Assembly: GCA_002359025.1 (NCBI GenBank)
Contig: DEPZ01000051.1
Location: 49,192-61,323 of the forward strand
Direction: 5' to 3'
Source: Erysipelotrichaceae bacterium UBA3379
GTDB lineage: Bacteria; Bacillota_I; Bacilli_A; Erysipelotrichales; Coprobacillaceae
DNA: 12,132 nt
Shown one piece after another: positions 6,475-12,132 of this stretch. Positions within the stretch are counted from its first letter, which is position 1, and each line of letters opens with the position of its first letter. A program made the position numbers and the translations under genes. Under the pieces are notes generated by a model that was not told the DNA's origin, did no database searches, and saw only the letters and a list, made by a program, of their open reading frames with translations.

Positions 6475-7746
6475 ATGCAGTTTATGGATAAAGATATTGA
6501 AAATACAGAACAAGAGAAAAAGTATCTTTTAGGAATTTTTATAAGGTATCATAGGACTAAACAAAATATAACTTTAAATTGTCTGGCAAATGATATTGGT
6601 ATTACAAAAAGTTATTTAAGCGATGTAGAACATGGTAAAAAATATCCTGCACAATATACATTGCATAAAATTTTAAGCAGTTTAGACATTGAATTTAATG
6701 AAGATATAAAATTGAAAGTTAATTTACAAGAAAAACTTAAGAAGTTATTTGAATATTATAGTTTTTTAAATGATGAGTCTTATTTAAAACTTTTAGAAGA
6801 TATAAAATCAAAACATTATGAATATAGTTTTGCATTTTTGACGTTTTATATCATTACGATATTTGATAATTTATGTAGGTTACGTCATTTTGATAATGTG
6901 AAAAATCAATTGAGTTATCTTGATAAATACAAATCTTTTTTAGATGATTATGAGTTAGTTTCCTATTATTTTTTAAAGGGAAGATATTATCATGCAATCA
7001 AAGATTTCGATAATGCTAAAAAATATTATTTGCTTGTTTTAAAGCAAAATTTTAATGATTATAATATTTTAGGTATAACATACTGTCTATTGTCTACAGT
7101 TGAACAATATATTAATAATCCTATAGATGCATTTTACTATAATCAACAAGCATCTATATGTTTTAAAGAAAACTATAATACTTTAAGACTATTAGAAACA
7201 GATGTGTATAAAGCAAATATTTATTCTCGAATACATTATTATAGACAAGCTATCAAAATATATCATAGAGTTATTGAACATACTCAAGTTGATCAATTAC
7301 ATGATATCAAAGAATTAGCGTATGATAATTTAGCATGGATGTATATAAAAGAACGAAATTATTTACAAGCTATTCAATATGCTAAGGATTCTTTAAATTT
7401 TGAAACAACATCACATTATGAAGAACTCTATATTTATATTCCATATGCTTATTATAAATTAGATCAATGTAATGAATCTCTTTTACATATAAAAAAATAT
7501 TTCCCTTTTTTAGAACAAAGTCATCATAAATATTTTTTATTAGCATTACAGTCGAGAATTAATGATGAAGTGACAAAATATATTGATTATTTAAATATGT
7601 ATATTGATTCTCTTAAAAAATATAGTAATGATTATGAAATGCTAATTTTTGTTTATCGAGAATTAGCAGACTATTATAAAGATATTGAAGATTATAAATA
7701 TTTATCTTTTGTACAGAATGAGATTATAAGCTTAATGAGCCGTTAG
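6475..7746 (+). CDS. XRE-family regulator with C-terminal TPR repeats (RNPP/Rgg-like)
   Basis: A 423-aa cytoplasmic regulator. Residues about 19-75 are an XRE/HTH_3 helix-turn-helix (LGIFIRYHRTKQNITLNCLA, then GITKSYLSDVEHGKKYP as recognition helix and following turn). From about residue 100 to 410 the protein is a solenoid of helix pairs with TPR character, such as LVSYYFLKGRYYHAIKDFDN, LAYDNLAWMYIKERNYLQAI and IYIPYAYYKLDQCNESLLHI. This architecture is that of RNPP/Rgg-type regulators, which bind a short peptide in the TPR groove and switch transcription of adjacent peptide or bacteriocin genes. AGGGAG lies 8 bases before the ATG. It is placed directly upstream of, and co-oriented with, the precursor-maturase-exporter genes, with its own terminator between. 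It is therefore the probable local switch; the inducing peptide is not identified. The gene is distinctly AT-rich compared with the genes to its left. Confidence 0.88.
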   Translation: MQFMDKDIENTEQEKKYLLGIFIRYHRTKQNITLNCLANDIGITKSYLSDVEHGKKYPAQYTLHKILSSLDIEFNEDIKLKVNLQEKLKKLFEYYSFLNDESYLKLLEDIKSKHYEYSFAFLTFYIITIFDNLCRLRHFDNVKNQLSYLDKYKSFLDDYELVSYYFLKGRYYHAIKDFDNAKKYYLLVLKQNFNDYNILGITYCLLSTVEQYINNPIDAFYYNQQASICFKENYNTLRLLETDVYKANIYSRIHYYRQAIKIYHRVIEHTQVDQLHDIKELAYDNLAWMYIKERNYLQAIQYAKDSLNFETTSHYEELYIYIPYAYYKLDQCNESLLHIKKYFPFLEQSHHKYFLLALQSRINDEVTKYIDYLNMYIDSLKKYSNDYEMLIFVYRELADYYKDIEDYKYLSFVQNEIISLMSR

Positions 7747-7770
7747 CTAACGGCTCATTATTTACATTTA
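7733..7770 (+). terminator. Terminator overlapping the regulator stop codon
   Basis: TAATGAGCCGTT (7733-7744) pairs perfectly with AACGGCTCATTA (7749-7760) around the loop AGCT, giving a 12-bp stem followed by TTTACATTTA. The TAG stop of the regulator (7744-7746) is inside it. The sequence is fully palindromic, so it could fold in either transcript. It separates the regulator transcript from the peptide operon. Confidence 0.75.
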
Positions 7771-7789
7771 TAGACTAAAAATTTAATAT
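7761..7789 (+). promoter_or_regulatory. Candidate promoter for the peptide-maturase-exporter operon
   Basis: TTTACA (7761-7766) and TAATAT (7784-7789) are 17 bases apart, directly after the terminator stem. Transcription would begin near 7796 and leave a leader of about 72 bases before the precursor ATG. The -10 is a moderate match. GTACTAAAAATA (7796-7807) and GTACAAAAAATA (7838-7849) form an imperfect direct repeat just downstream. Confidence 0.45.
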
Positions 7790-7867
7790 ATAAGTGTACT
7801 AAAAATAAAGCATATGTATTAAACAAATGTTATTGAAGTACAAAAAATATGAAAGGAGAAATAGTTT

Positions 7868-7936
7868 ATGCGTGTTGTAAAGGAAGCTGAAAATTCAGTA
7901 GAAGTATATGAACAAAAAAATTTTATATGCTTTTAA
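7868..7936 (+). CDS. Probable 22-aa RiPP precursor peptide with a C-terminal NxxC motif
   Basis: A 22-codon reading frame with a strong ribosome binding site, AAAGGAG at 7852-7858, nine bases before the ATG. Two stop codons in a row (TAA TAA) end it. The peptide begins MRVVKEAENSVEVY, a charged leader-like part, and ends KNFICF. Its only Cys is residue 21, and Asn18-Phe-Ile-Cys21 forms an NxxC motif. In streptococcal radical-SAM peptides with an NxxC motif the enzyme links Cys sulfur to the Asn beta-carbon, so a similar thioether is predicted here by inference. The leader's SVEVY recalls the VEAY-type stretch of some clostridial Cys-rich precursors (from memory, not checked). Placement directly before a SPASM radical SAM gene and an ABC exporter is the main support. 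It is shorter than usual gene-calling limits and likely unannotated. Confidence 0.75.
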   Translation: MRVVKEAENSVEVYEQKNFICF

Positions 7937-7945
7937 TAAAAACAC

Positions 7946-7982
7946 AGTAGGTAAGTCAAAATAAATTTTAGACTTATCTATT
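7946..7982 (+). other. Long intergenic hairpin between precursor and radical SAM gene
   Basis: Bases 7946-7961 can pair with 7966-7982 around the loop TAAA: about 16 pairs with two G-U pairs and one bulged A (7970). The core arms are TAAGTC (7952-7957) and GACTTA (7971-7976), extended by AAAA/TTTT inside and by a further run outside. No T tract follows, so it is not a standard terminator. It lies 10 bases after the precursor stop and 17 bases before the maturase ATG. A role in protecting the precursor mRNA end, or in partial attenuation that gives more precursor than enzyme, is inferred. Confidence 0.6.
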
Positions 7983-7998
7983 AAACTAAGTAAGTATT

Positions 7999-9219
7999 AT
8001 GACATATTTTATTCCAGGTTATATCAAAGTAAAAGAAAAATTAGATAATTTTTATATTATAAATAATGTAGATAAATCTATACTTGAATTAGAGAATGAG
8101 TATTTAAATGATTTGAAAAAATTTTTTAAATATGGGACGGAAAATATTGATAGCGAACTTAAAAAATTTTTATATAATAATCATGTATTATTAACTATAA
8201 GTGAAACAAAACAATACTTAAATAATTTTTTTAAATATATGGAAAATACTTTAGAAATCACTATTTTAATTACAGAACAATGTAATTTTAGATGTAAGTA
8301 TTGTTATGAAAAATTTGAATATGGAGAAATTGAATTAAATGATTTAAATATTATTATTGATTTTATAGAAAATGAAATAAAAAGACATGCTTTTAAAAAA
8401 ATGCATATTTCGTGGTTTGGTGGAGAACCATTATTATCATTAGATAAAATTATATATGCACAAGAAAGAATAAATAGCTTTGTTAAGAAATATAATATGG
8501 TTATAGATTCATCTATGACGACAAATGGGTATTTGTTGTCGATTCAAGTTTTTAAAAAATTAATTGAATTAAATATTAACAAGTATCAGATAACAATAGA
8601 TGGAAATAATCACAATGATTTAAGGGTATTAGAAAATGGGGAACCAACATTAAACATGATTTTGAACAATATTAGGGAAATATGTGATTCTCCATATGAT
8701 TTTAAGATATATTTAAGACATAACGTAACTGCAAATGATTGGGATTGTTCTTGGTATGATGTGATAAAGAATATTATACATCAAGATAAAAGATTTAAAA
8801 TAATCATTGAACCAGTAAGTGATTTAGGAAATTTAAAATCCAATCTAAAATTATTATATAACAATTATGACTTACTTACAAAGCATATTGAGTATGCCAA
8901 AAAAATAGATTTAGATGTTTGCGAATTGAATTTCAATTTTTCAACATATTGCTATGCAAAATTAAAAAACTCTTATGTTTTTAGATCTAATGGAAAAATA
9001 TTGAAATGTACTGTTGATTTAGATAGTGAATATAATTGTATAGGAAAAATAAAAAACAATACAATTACTATGAATCAAAATAAAAATCACAAGCTTACAC
9101 AAAAATATTTTAATGATAGATGTTTTCTTTGTAGTCATTTTTTGATATGCAAAAAAATTAAATGTTTAAAAAAACAATTTGATGAACATTATGAATGTCA
9201 TTACGAGAGGGCGATTTAA
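7999..9219 (+). CDS. SPASM-domain radical SAM peptide maturase
   Basis: A 406-aa radical SAM enzyme. The N-terminal about 85 residues (MTYFIPGYIKVKEKLDNFYIINN...) are a likely peptide-recognition part. The catalytic motif CNFRCKYC has Cys95, Cys99 and Cys102 for the SAM-binding 4Fe-4S cluster, followed by GGEP (141-144), TTNGY (174-178) and ITIDG (198-202), all typical of the TIM barrel. The C-terminal SPASM domain is complete: Cys318-x13-Gly332-x4-Cys337, then Cys375-x2-Cys378-x5-Cys384-x4-Cys389 and Cys400. This fits the CX9-15GX4C...CX2CX5CX3C...C rule with one extra residue in the last spacing. It should carry two auxiliary clusters. Such enzymes install sulfur-to-carbon or carbon-carbon crosslinks in short precursors. 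Its ribosome binding site is weak (only AAG near 7992), in contrast with the precursor. The exporter gene begins on the base after its stop. Confidence 0.92.
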   Translation: MTYFIPGYIKVKEKLDNFYIINNVDKSILELENEYLNDLKKFFKYGTENIDSELKKFLYNNHVLLTISETKQYLNNFFKYMENTLEITILITEQCNFRCKYCYEKFEYGEIELNDLNIIIDFIENEIKRHAFKKMHISWFGGEPLLSLDKIIYAQERINSFVKKYNMVIDSSMTTNGYLLSIQVFKKLIELNINKYQITIDGNNHNDLRVLENGEPTLNMILNNIREICDSPYDFKIYLRHNVTANDWDCSWYDVIKNIIHQDKRFKIIIEPVSDLGNLKSNLKLLYNNYDLLTKHIEYAKKIDLDVCELNFNFSTYCYAKLKNSYVFRSNGKILKCTVDLDSEYNCIGKIKNNTITMNQNKNHKLTQKYFNDRCFLCSHFLICKKIKCLKKQFDEHYECHYERAI

Positions 9220-10803
9220 ATGAAAATATTAAATCATTATTTGATGAAGTATAAATATAAATGTCTGCAATGGTTTATTATCACAGTATTAACAAGTATA
9301 TTTTTGGCGTATGCATCATTATTAAATATGAGTTTAATTGATAATATGATAGATAAAAACTTGAAAAAATCCATAGGTATACTTATTATGAGTTTAGTAT
9401 TATGGGGATTGTATTTTTTGTGTAACTATATTAAGACGAATCAAAAAAATAAAATTATAATACAAATAAATAATAATATAAAAGAAAACATGATTGAAAA
9501 TATAAAAAATAAAAATTATGTCTCTTTTCATGAAAATGATATAGGCGTATATGTATCTTGGCTTACAAACGATATTAATCAAATAGAACAATATGGATTG
9601 CAGAGTCTGTTTAGTTTCTATAATTGTATTATCGTGGCTATTGCACATTTTATTGCATTAATGCAAGTTCATATTTTAATTGCTATTGTTTCTATGGCTC
9701 TATTTATAGTTATTTACTTAATACCTAAAGTATTTCAAAAAAAATTGAATCAAGCATCTCAACAATTTTCTACAGAACAAGGAGTATATACTAAAAAAAT
9801 TAAAAATATACTAAATGGATTTGATGTTTGGATGGATTTTAAAGCGCTTGAAGTCATGAAAAAAAAGTCAAATAAATCTTCTCAAGTATTAGAAAATACT
9901 CGTTACTACAATTATAAAACTCAATCAATCATTCTTAATTTTATTAATTTTTGTAATATTTTAATTCAATCCATAACAAATCTTATTTGTATTTATTTTT
10001 CGGTTATAGGGATTGTTTCTCCAGGTGCACTATTAAGTGTAGGAACTTTATCAGCAAGATTACATAATTCTTTATCTGAACTATCTCAATACTGTATAAA
10101 AATCTCATCTTGTCAGAATATTTTAAAAAAATTCGAATATATCCCTGCAGAAAAAGAACATAAACGAAGAATCGATTTTACAGATTGTATCGAAATTAAG
10201 AATGTAAGTTTTGCATATCCCAATTCAAAAACAATTTTAAAAAATATAAATATTGTTTTTAAAAAAGGAAAGAAATATGCTTTAATAGGTGAAAGTGGGT
10301 GTGGAAAATCGACATTGCTTAAAATATTATGTGGAAAATTACAAGATTATATGGGAAATGTTTTGATAGATGGGAATGAGTTGCGAGATTTAGATATGAC
10401 AGATTATATGGTTTATCTTGATCAAAATTCATATTTATTTGATACAACGTTGTTAGAAAATATGACTTTAGGAAAGAACTATTTATTAAATGATATAGTA
10501 AATGCAATGCATGTAAGTTGCTTAGATGATTTTGTATATAGCGTTGATGAATTGAATCAAGAAGTAAAAGAAAATGGAAATAATTTTTCTGGAGGTCAAA
10601 AGCAGAGAATAGCTTTATGTCGAGCAATATTATTTAACAAACAAATATATTTGGTTGATGAGATAACAAGTGGATTGGATAGAAATAATAAAGTAAAAAT
10701 TGAAAAATATCTTTTAAATAATAAAGATATAACTTTAATATATATAAGTCATCACATTGATAAAGAGATTGAAAATTTATTTGATGAAATTGTTTATTTA
10801 TGA
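9220..10803 (+). CDS. ABC exporter (fused membrane and ATPase domains), probable peptide export
   Basis: A 527-aa half-transporter of the exporter type. Membrane helices are visible at about 15-35, 50-70, 130-150, 152-170, 238-262 and a weaker sixth near 263-280. The ATPase domain follows: Walker A GESGCGKST (357-365), Q-loop Gln402, signature FSGGQ (456-460), Walker B IYLVDE (476-481), D-loop SGLD (484-487) and H-loop His511. There is no N-terminal C39 peptidase domain and no catalytic Cys of that kind. If the peptide has a leader, another protease must remove it. At 527 aa it is slightly shorter than the common 570-600. The ATG directly follows the maturase TAA, with GAGAGG nine bases upstream. 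Translation is therefore likely coupled and the natural cargo is the modified peptide. It works as a homodimer unless a partner lies elsewhere. Confidence 0.92.
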   Translation: MKILNHYLMKYKYKCLQWFIITVLTSIFLAYASLLNMSLIDNMIDKNLKKSIGILIMSLVLWGLYFLCNYIKTNQKNKIIIQINNNIKENMIENIKNKNYVSFHENDIGVYVSWLTNDINQIEQYGLQSLFSFYNCIIVAIAHFIALMQVHILIAIVSMALFIVIYLIPKVFQKKLNQASQQFSTEQGVYTKKIKNILNGFDVWMDFKALEVMKKKSNKSSQVLENTRYYNYKTQSIILNFINFCNILIQSITNLICIYFSVIGIVSPGALLSVGTLSARLHNSLSELSQYCIKISSCQNILKKFEYIPAEKEHKRRIDFTDCIEIKNVSFAYPNSKTILKNINIVFKKGKKYALIGESGCGKSTLLKILCGKLQDYMGNVLIDGNELRDLDMTDYMVYLDQNSYLFDTTLLENMTLGKNYLLNDIVNAMHVSCLDDFVYSVDELNQEVKENGNNFSGGQKQRIALCRAILFNKQIYLVDEITSGLDRNNKVKIEKYLLNNKDITLIYISHHIDKEIENLFDEIVYL

Positions 10804-10896
10804 AAATTCTTAATTGTGTTGTCAGTCTAAAATAGAAACATTGATTAAAAAATAAATTTATTATATAGATGTAAAGAAATTGATAAGAAACAAGTG

Positions 10897-10930
10897 ATAA
10901 AAGATTTGGTTATCTTTTGTAATATTTGAA
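10897..10930 (+). terminator. Weak terminator candidate after the exporter gene
   Basis: ATAAAAGAT (10897-10905) can pair with ATCTTTTGT (10912-10920), including one U-G pair, around a 6-base loop, about 95 bases after the exporter stop. The following AATATTT is only partly T-rich. It is the nearest hairpin to the operon end. Confidence 0.3.
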
Positions 10931-11221
10931 AATAGACTCTTTAGATAATATAAAATCAAAATATGAAGTAAATAAAATAATTTTATAAAAATCATAAAAG
11001 ATTGGAATTGGACATGATTATTGTAGAATTTATTAAGCTCTCTAGTTTATTACGATTGATTTAAAGACTATTTTTGTAATCATGTTATTATCATATTGTT
11101 TTTATTGGTCAGGATGTATACGAACTTTAAATAGTGATGTATGCATTCTTTTTTAGATTTCATATTAACTGACAATACACATATTACAAATCATAATAAA
11201 AGAGTTTACAATATTGAAGGG

Positions 11222-11290
11222 ACTTATAAACATTCTATAAAAACTTTTGCTAGATTTTCATTTTATAAGTTCTGTTTTTTGTTTTTTATC
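11222..11290 (+). terminator. Hairpin with T-rich tail in the gene-free stretch
   Basis: ACTTATAAA (11222-11230) and TTTATAAGT (11262-11270) are perfect 9-bp arms around a 31-base loop, followed by TCTG and two runs of six Ts. The tail is strong for an intrinsic terminator, but the large loop and AT-only stem are not. It may end read-through from the exporter operon or mark the 3' end of a small RNA. Confidence 0.38.
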
Positions 11291-11470
11291 ATAATACCTT
11301 AAATGATACTATTTGTCTCCGTTATAAAATGATTTATCTATATGTGAGTTAGGGTGAAAGATGTTAATTGTTCAAAAATAATTGAATTAATAGTTACATT
11401 TGTTTGGTAGTAATAACATTATTTAATACATTTTTAACAAAAGTATAGATTGGAGTTCATTGAACTGTCT

Positions 11471-11518
11471 TTTTTATCTTACATAACTGTAAGATAAAAA
11501 GAATATATTGTAAGATAA
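11471..11518 (+). promoter_or_regulatory. BceR-type operator before the bceA-like gene
   Basis: TTTTTATCTTACA (11471-11483) and TGTAAGATAAAAA (11488-11500) form a perfect 13-bp inverted repeat with spacer TAAC. Its core TTACA-TAAC-TGTAA is exactly the TNACA-N4-TGTNA pattern known for BceR-type regulators. A further half-site TGTAAGATAA at 11509-11518 repeats the right arm 21 bp downstream, two helical turns, which could be a secondary binding site. A -10 candidate TATAAA (11545-11550) has no good -35 box, as expected for an activated promoter. The operator centre is about 70 bases before the expected start near 11557. Confidence 0.78.
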
Positions 11519-11578
11519 TTCGATAGTACGAAAAATCATAATAGTATAAAATAAAGGTGTCAAAAGGAGGTATTCAAT

Positions 11579-12132
11579 ATGGCTTTATTAGAAGTGAAGA
11601 ATTTGAAAAAAATATATACGACAAGATTTTCTGGTCAACAGGTAGAAGCATTAAAGAATGTTACATTTTCAGTAGAAGAAGGTGAGTATGTCGCAATCAT
11701 GGGGGAATCAGGTTCAGGAAAGACGACTTTATTAAATATTCTTGCATCATTAGATAGACCCACAAATGGAGAAGTATTATTAAATCATAAAGATATTACG
11801 AAAATCAGTGATAAAGAAATATCTGAGTTTCGTAGAAAGAATTTAGGATTTGTATTTCAAGATTTTAATTTACTAGATACATTTTCTATACAAGATAATA
11901 TCTTTTTACCATTAGTTTTATCTAAAGAAAAATATCCTATCATGAAACAAAAACTTAAAGAACTTGCACCAAAACTTGGCATAGATCATCTTTTACAAAA
12001 GTATCCTTATGAAATATCAGGTGGTCAAAAACAAAGAGTAGCCGTCGCAAGAGCGTTAATATCTAAGCCACAACTCATTCTTGCTGATGAACCTACAGGA
12101 GCATTAGATTCTAAATCTACAGATTCATTATT
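11579..12132 (+). CDS. BceA-like ABC transporter ATP-binding protein, 5' part (cut by right edge)
   Basis: The first 184 residues of an ABC ATPase; the rest lies outside the window. Present are Walker A GESGSGKTT (42-50), the Q-loop FVFQDFNLLDTFS, the signature SGGQKQR (147-153) and Walker B ILADEP (167-172), then the D-loop GALDS. The segment FQDFNLLDTFSIQDNIFLPL is characteristic of the BceA/VraD/MacB group. These ATPases pair with a ten-helix permease (BceB, VraE) to detect and detach peptide antibiotics from lipid II-cycle intermediates and to signal to a BceS kinase. AAAGGAGG lies 8 bases before the ATG at 11579. The permease gene is expected directly to the right. With the operator upstream and BceRS-like genes 6.2 kb to the left, it is probably the target and signalling partner of that kinase. 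Confidence 0.9.
   Translation, partial: MALLEVKNLKKIYTTRFSGQQVEALKNVTFSVEEGEYVAIMGESGSGKTTLLNILASLDRPTNGEVLLNHKDITKISDKEISEFRRKNLGFVFQDFNLLDTFSIQDNIFLPLVLSKEKYPIMKQKLKELAPKLGIDHLLQKYPYEISGGQKQRVAVARALISKPQLILADEPTGALDSKSTDSL

Larger units (their letters stand above)
10804..11578. other. 775-bp stretch without a credible gene
   Basis: I see no reading frame with both a usable ribosome binding site and a protein-like product on the plus strand. The longest start-to-stop stretches read by eye are 24 codons (from 11082) and 16 codons (from 11014), both without a Shine-Dalgarno. Contents that can be pointed to are a weak hairpin at 10897-10920, a distant inverted repeat ACATGATTA (11012-11020) / TAATCATGT (11077-11085), a hairpin followed by T runs at 11222-11290, and the bceA operator at 11471-11518. 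The rest is very AT-rich and looks like decayed sequence or insertion-junction DNA. No transposase remnant was recognised. Confidence 0.6.

Noticed and set aside
11014..11064. 16-codon frame starting MIIVEF
   Set aside because: It is very short, has only a weak GGA upstream, and its start falls in an arm of an inverted repeat.
11117..11128. TATACGAACTTT, resembling the left arm of the operator at 1998-2008
   Set aside because: There is no opposite arm at a matching distance, so it is not a comparable site. One near match in AT-rich DNA is weak.
11082..11156. 24-codon frame with three Cys residues, a possible second precursor
   Set aside because: No Shine-Dalgarno sequence before the ATG, hydrophobic random-looking composition, and no upstream promoter recognised.
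1..12132. CRISPR arrays, tRNA or rRNA genes, transposase genes, phage attachment sites
   Set aside because: Nothing with regular spaced repeats, cloverleaf sequence or transposase-like protein was seen.

Overview
The window looks like chromosomal DNA of a low-GC gut Firmicute, most likely an Erysipelotrichia-type organism (Coprobacillus / Erysipelatoclostridium-like). The reasons are very AT-rich coding DNA, strong AGGAG ribosome binding sites, DegV and WYL proteins, and a BceRS/BceA-type peptide-sensing module. The taxonomic call is an inference from overall character, not from a marker gene.

Left part (1-1960): housekeeping-type genes. On the minus strand a YigZ/IMPACT-family gene is followed 12 bp later by the start of a manganese exporter gene (mntP) that runs off the left edge. 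On the plus strand, driven from a divergent promoter whose -35 box overlaps that of yigZ, are a DegV fatty-acid-binding protein and a 97-aa coiled-coil protein, closed by a hairpin.

Middle part (1990-6430): a perfect 11-bp inverted repeat sits beside a TATAAT box. It precedes a tightly packed run: an unrecognised 198-aa protein, a WYL transcriptional regulator, a BceR-like response regulator, a BceS-like intramembrane-sensing kinase, a class I SAM methyltransferase, and a GNAT acetyltransferase broken by an internal deletion.

Right-middle part (6475-10803): a visibly more AT-rich cassette that reads as a compact RiPP (ribosomally made, post-translationally modified peptide) system. It contains an XRE-TPR regulator, a 22-codon precursor peptide gene with its own strong ribosome binding site, a long intergenic hairpin, a SPASM-type radical SAM maturase, and an ABC exporter starting right after the maturase stop. 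The precursor ends in Asn-Phe-Ile-Cys-Phe, so it carries one Cys within an NxxC motif. This suggests a single thioether crosslink of the type known from streptococcal NxxC radical-SAM peptides. This is the most interesting content of the window.

Right edge (10804-12132): about 775 bp without a credible gene, then a TTACA-N4-TGTAA operator of BceR type, and the 5' part of a BceA-like ABC ATPase gene cut by the window edge. BceRS and BceA are normally neighbours, so the RiPP cassette and the GNAT remnant appear to sit inside what was one bacitracin/lantibiotic-type detoxification locus.
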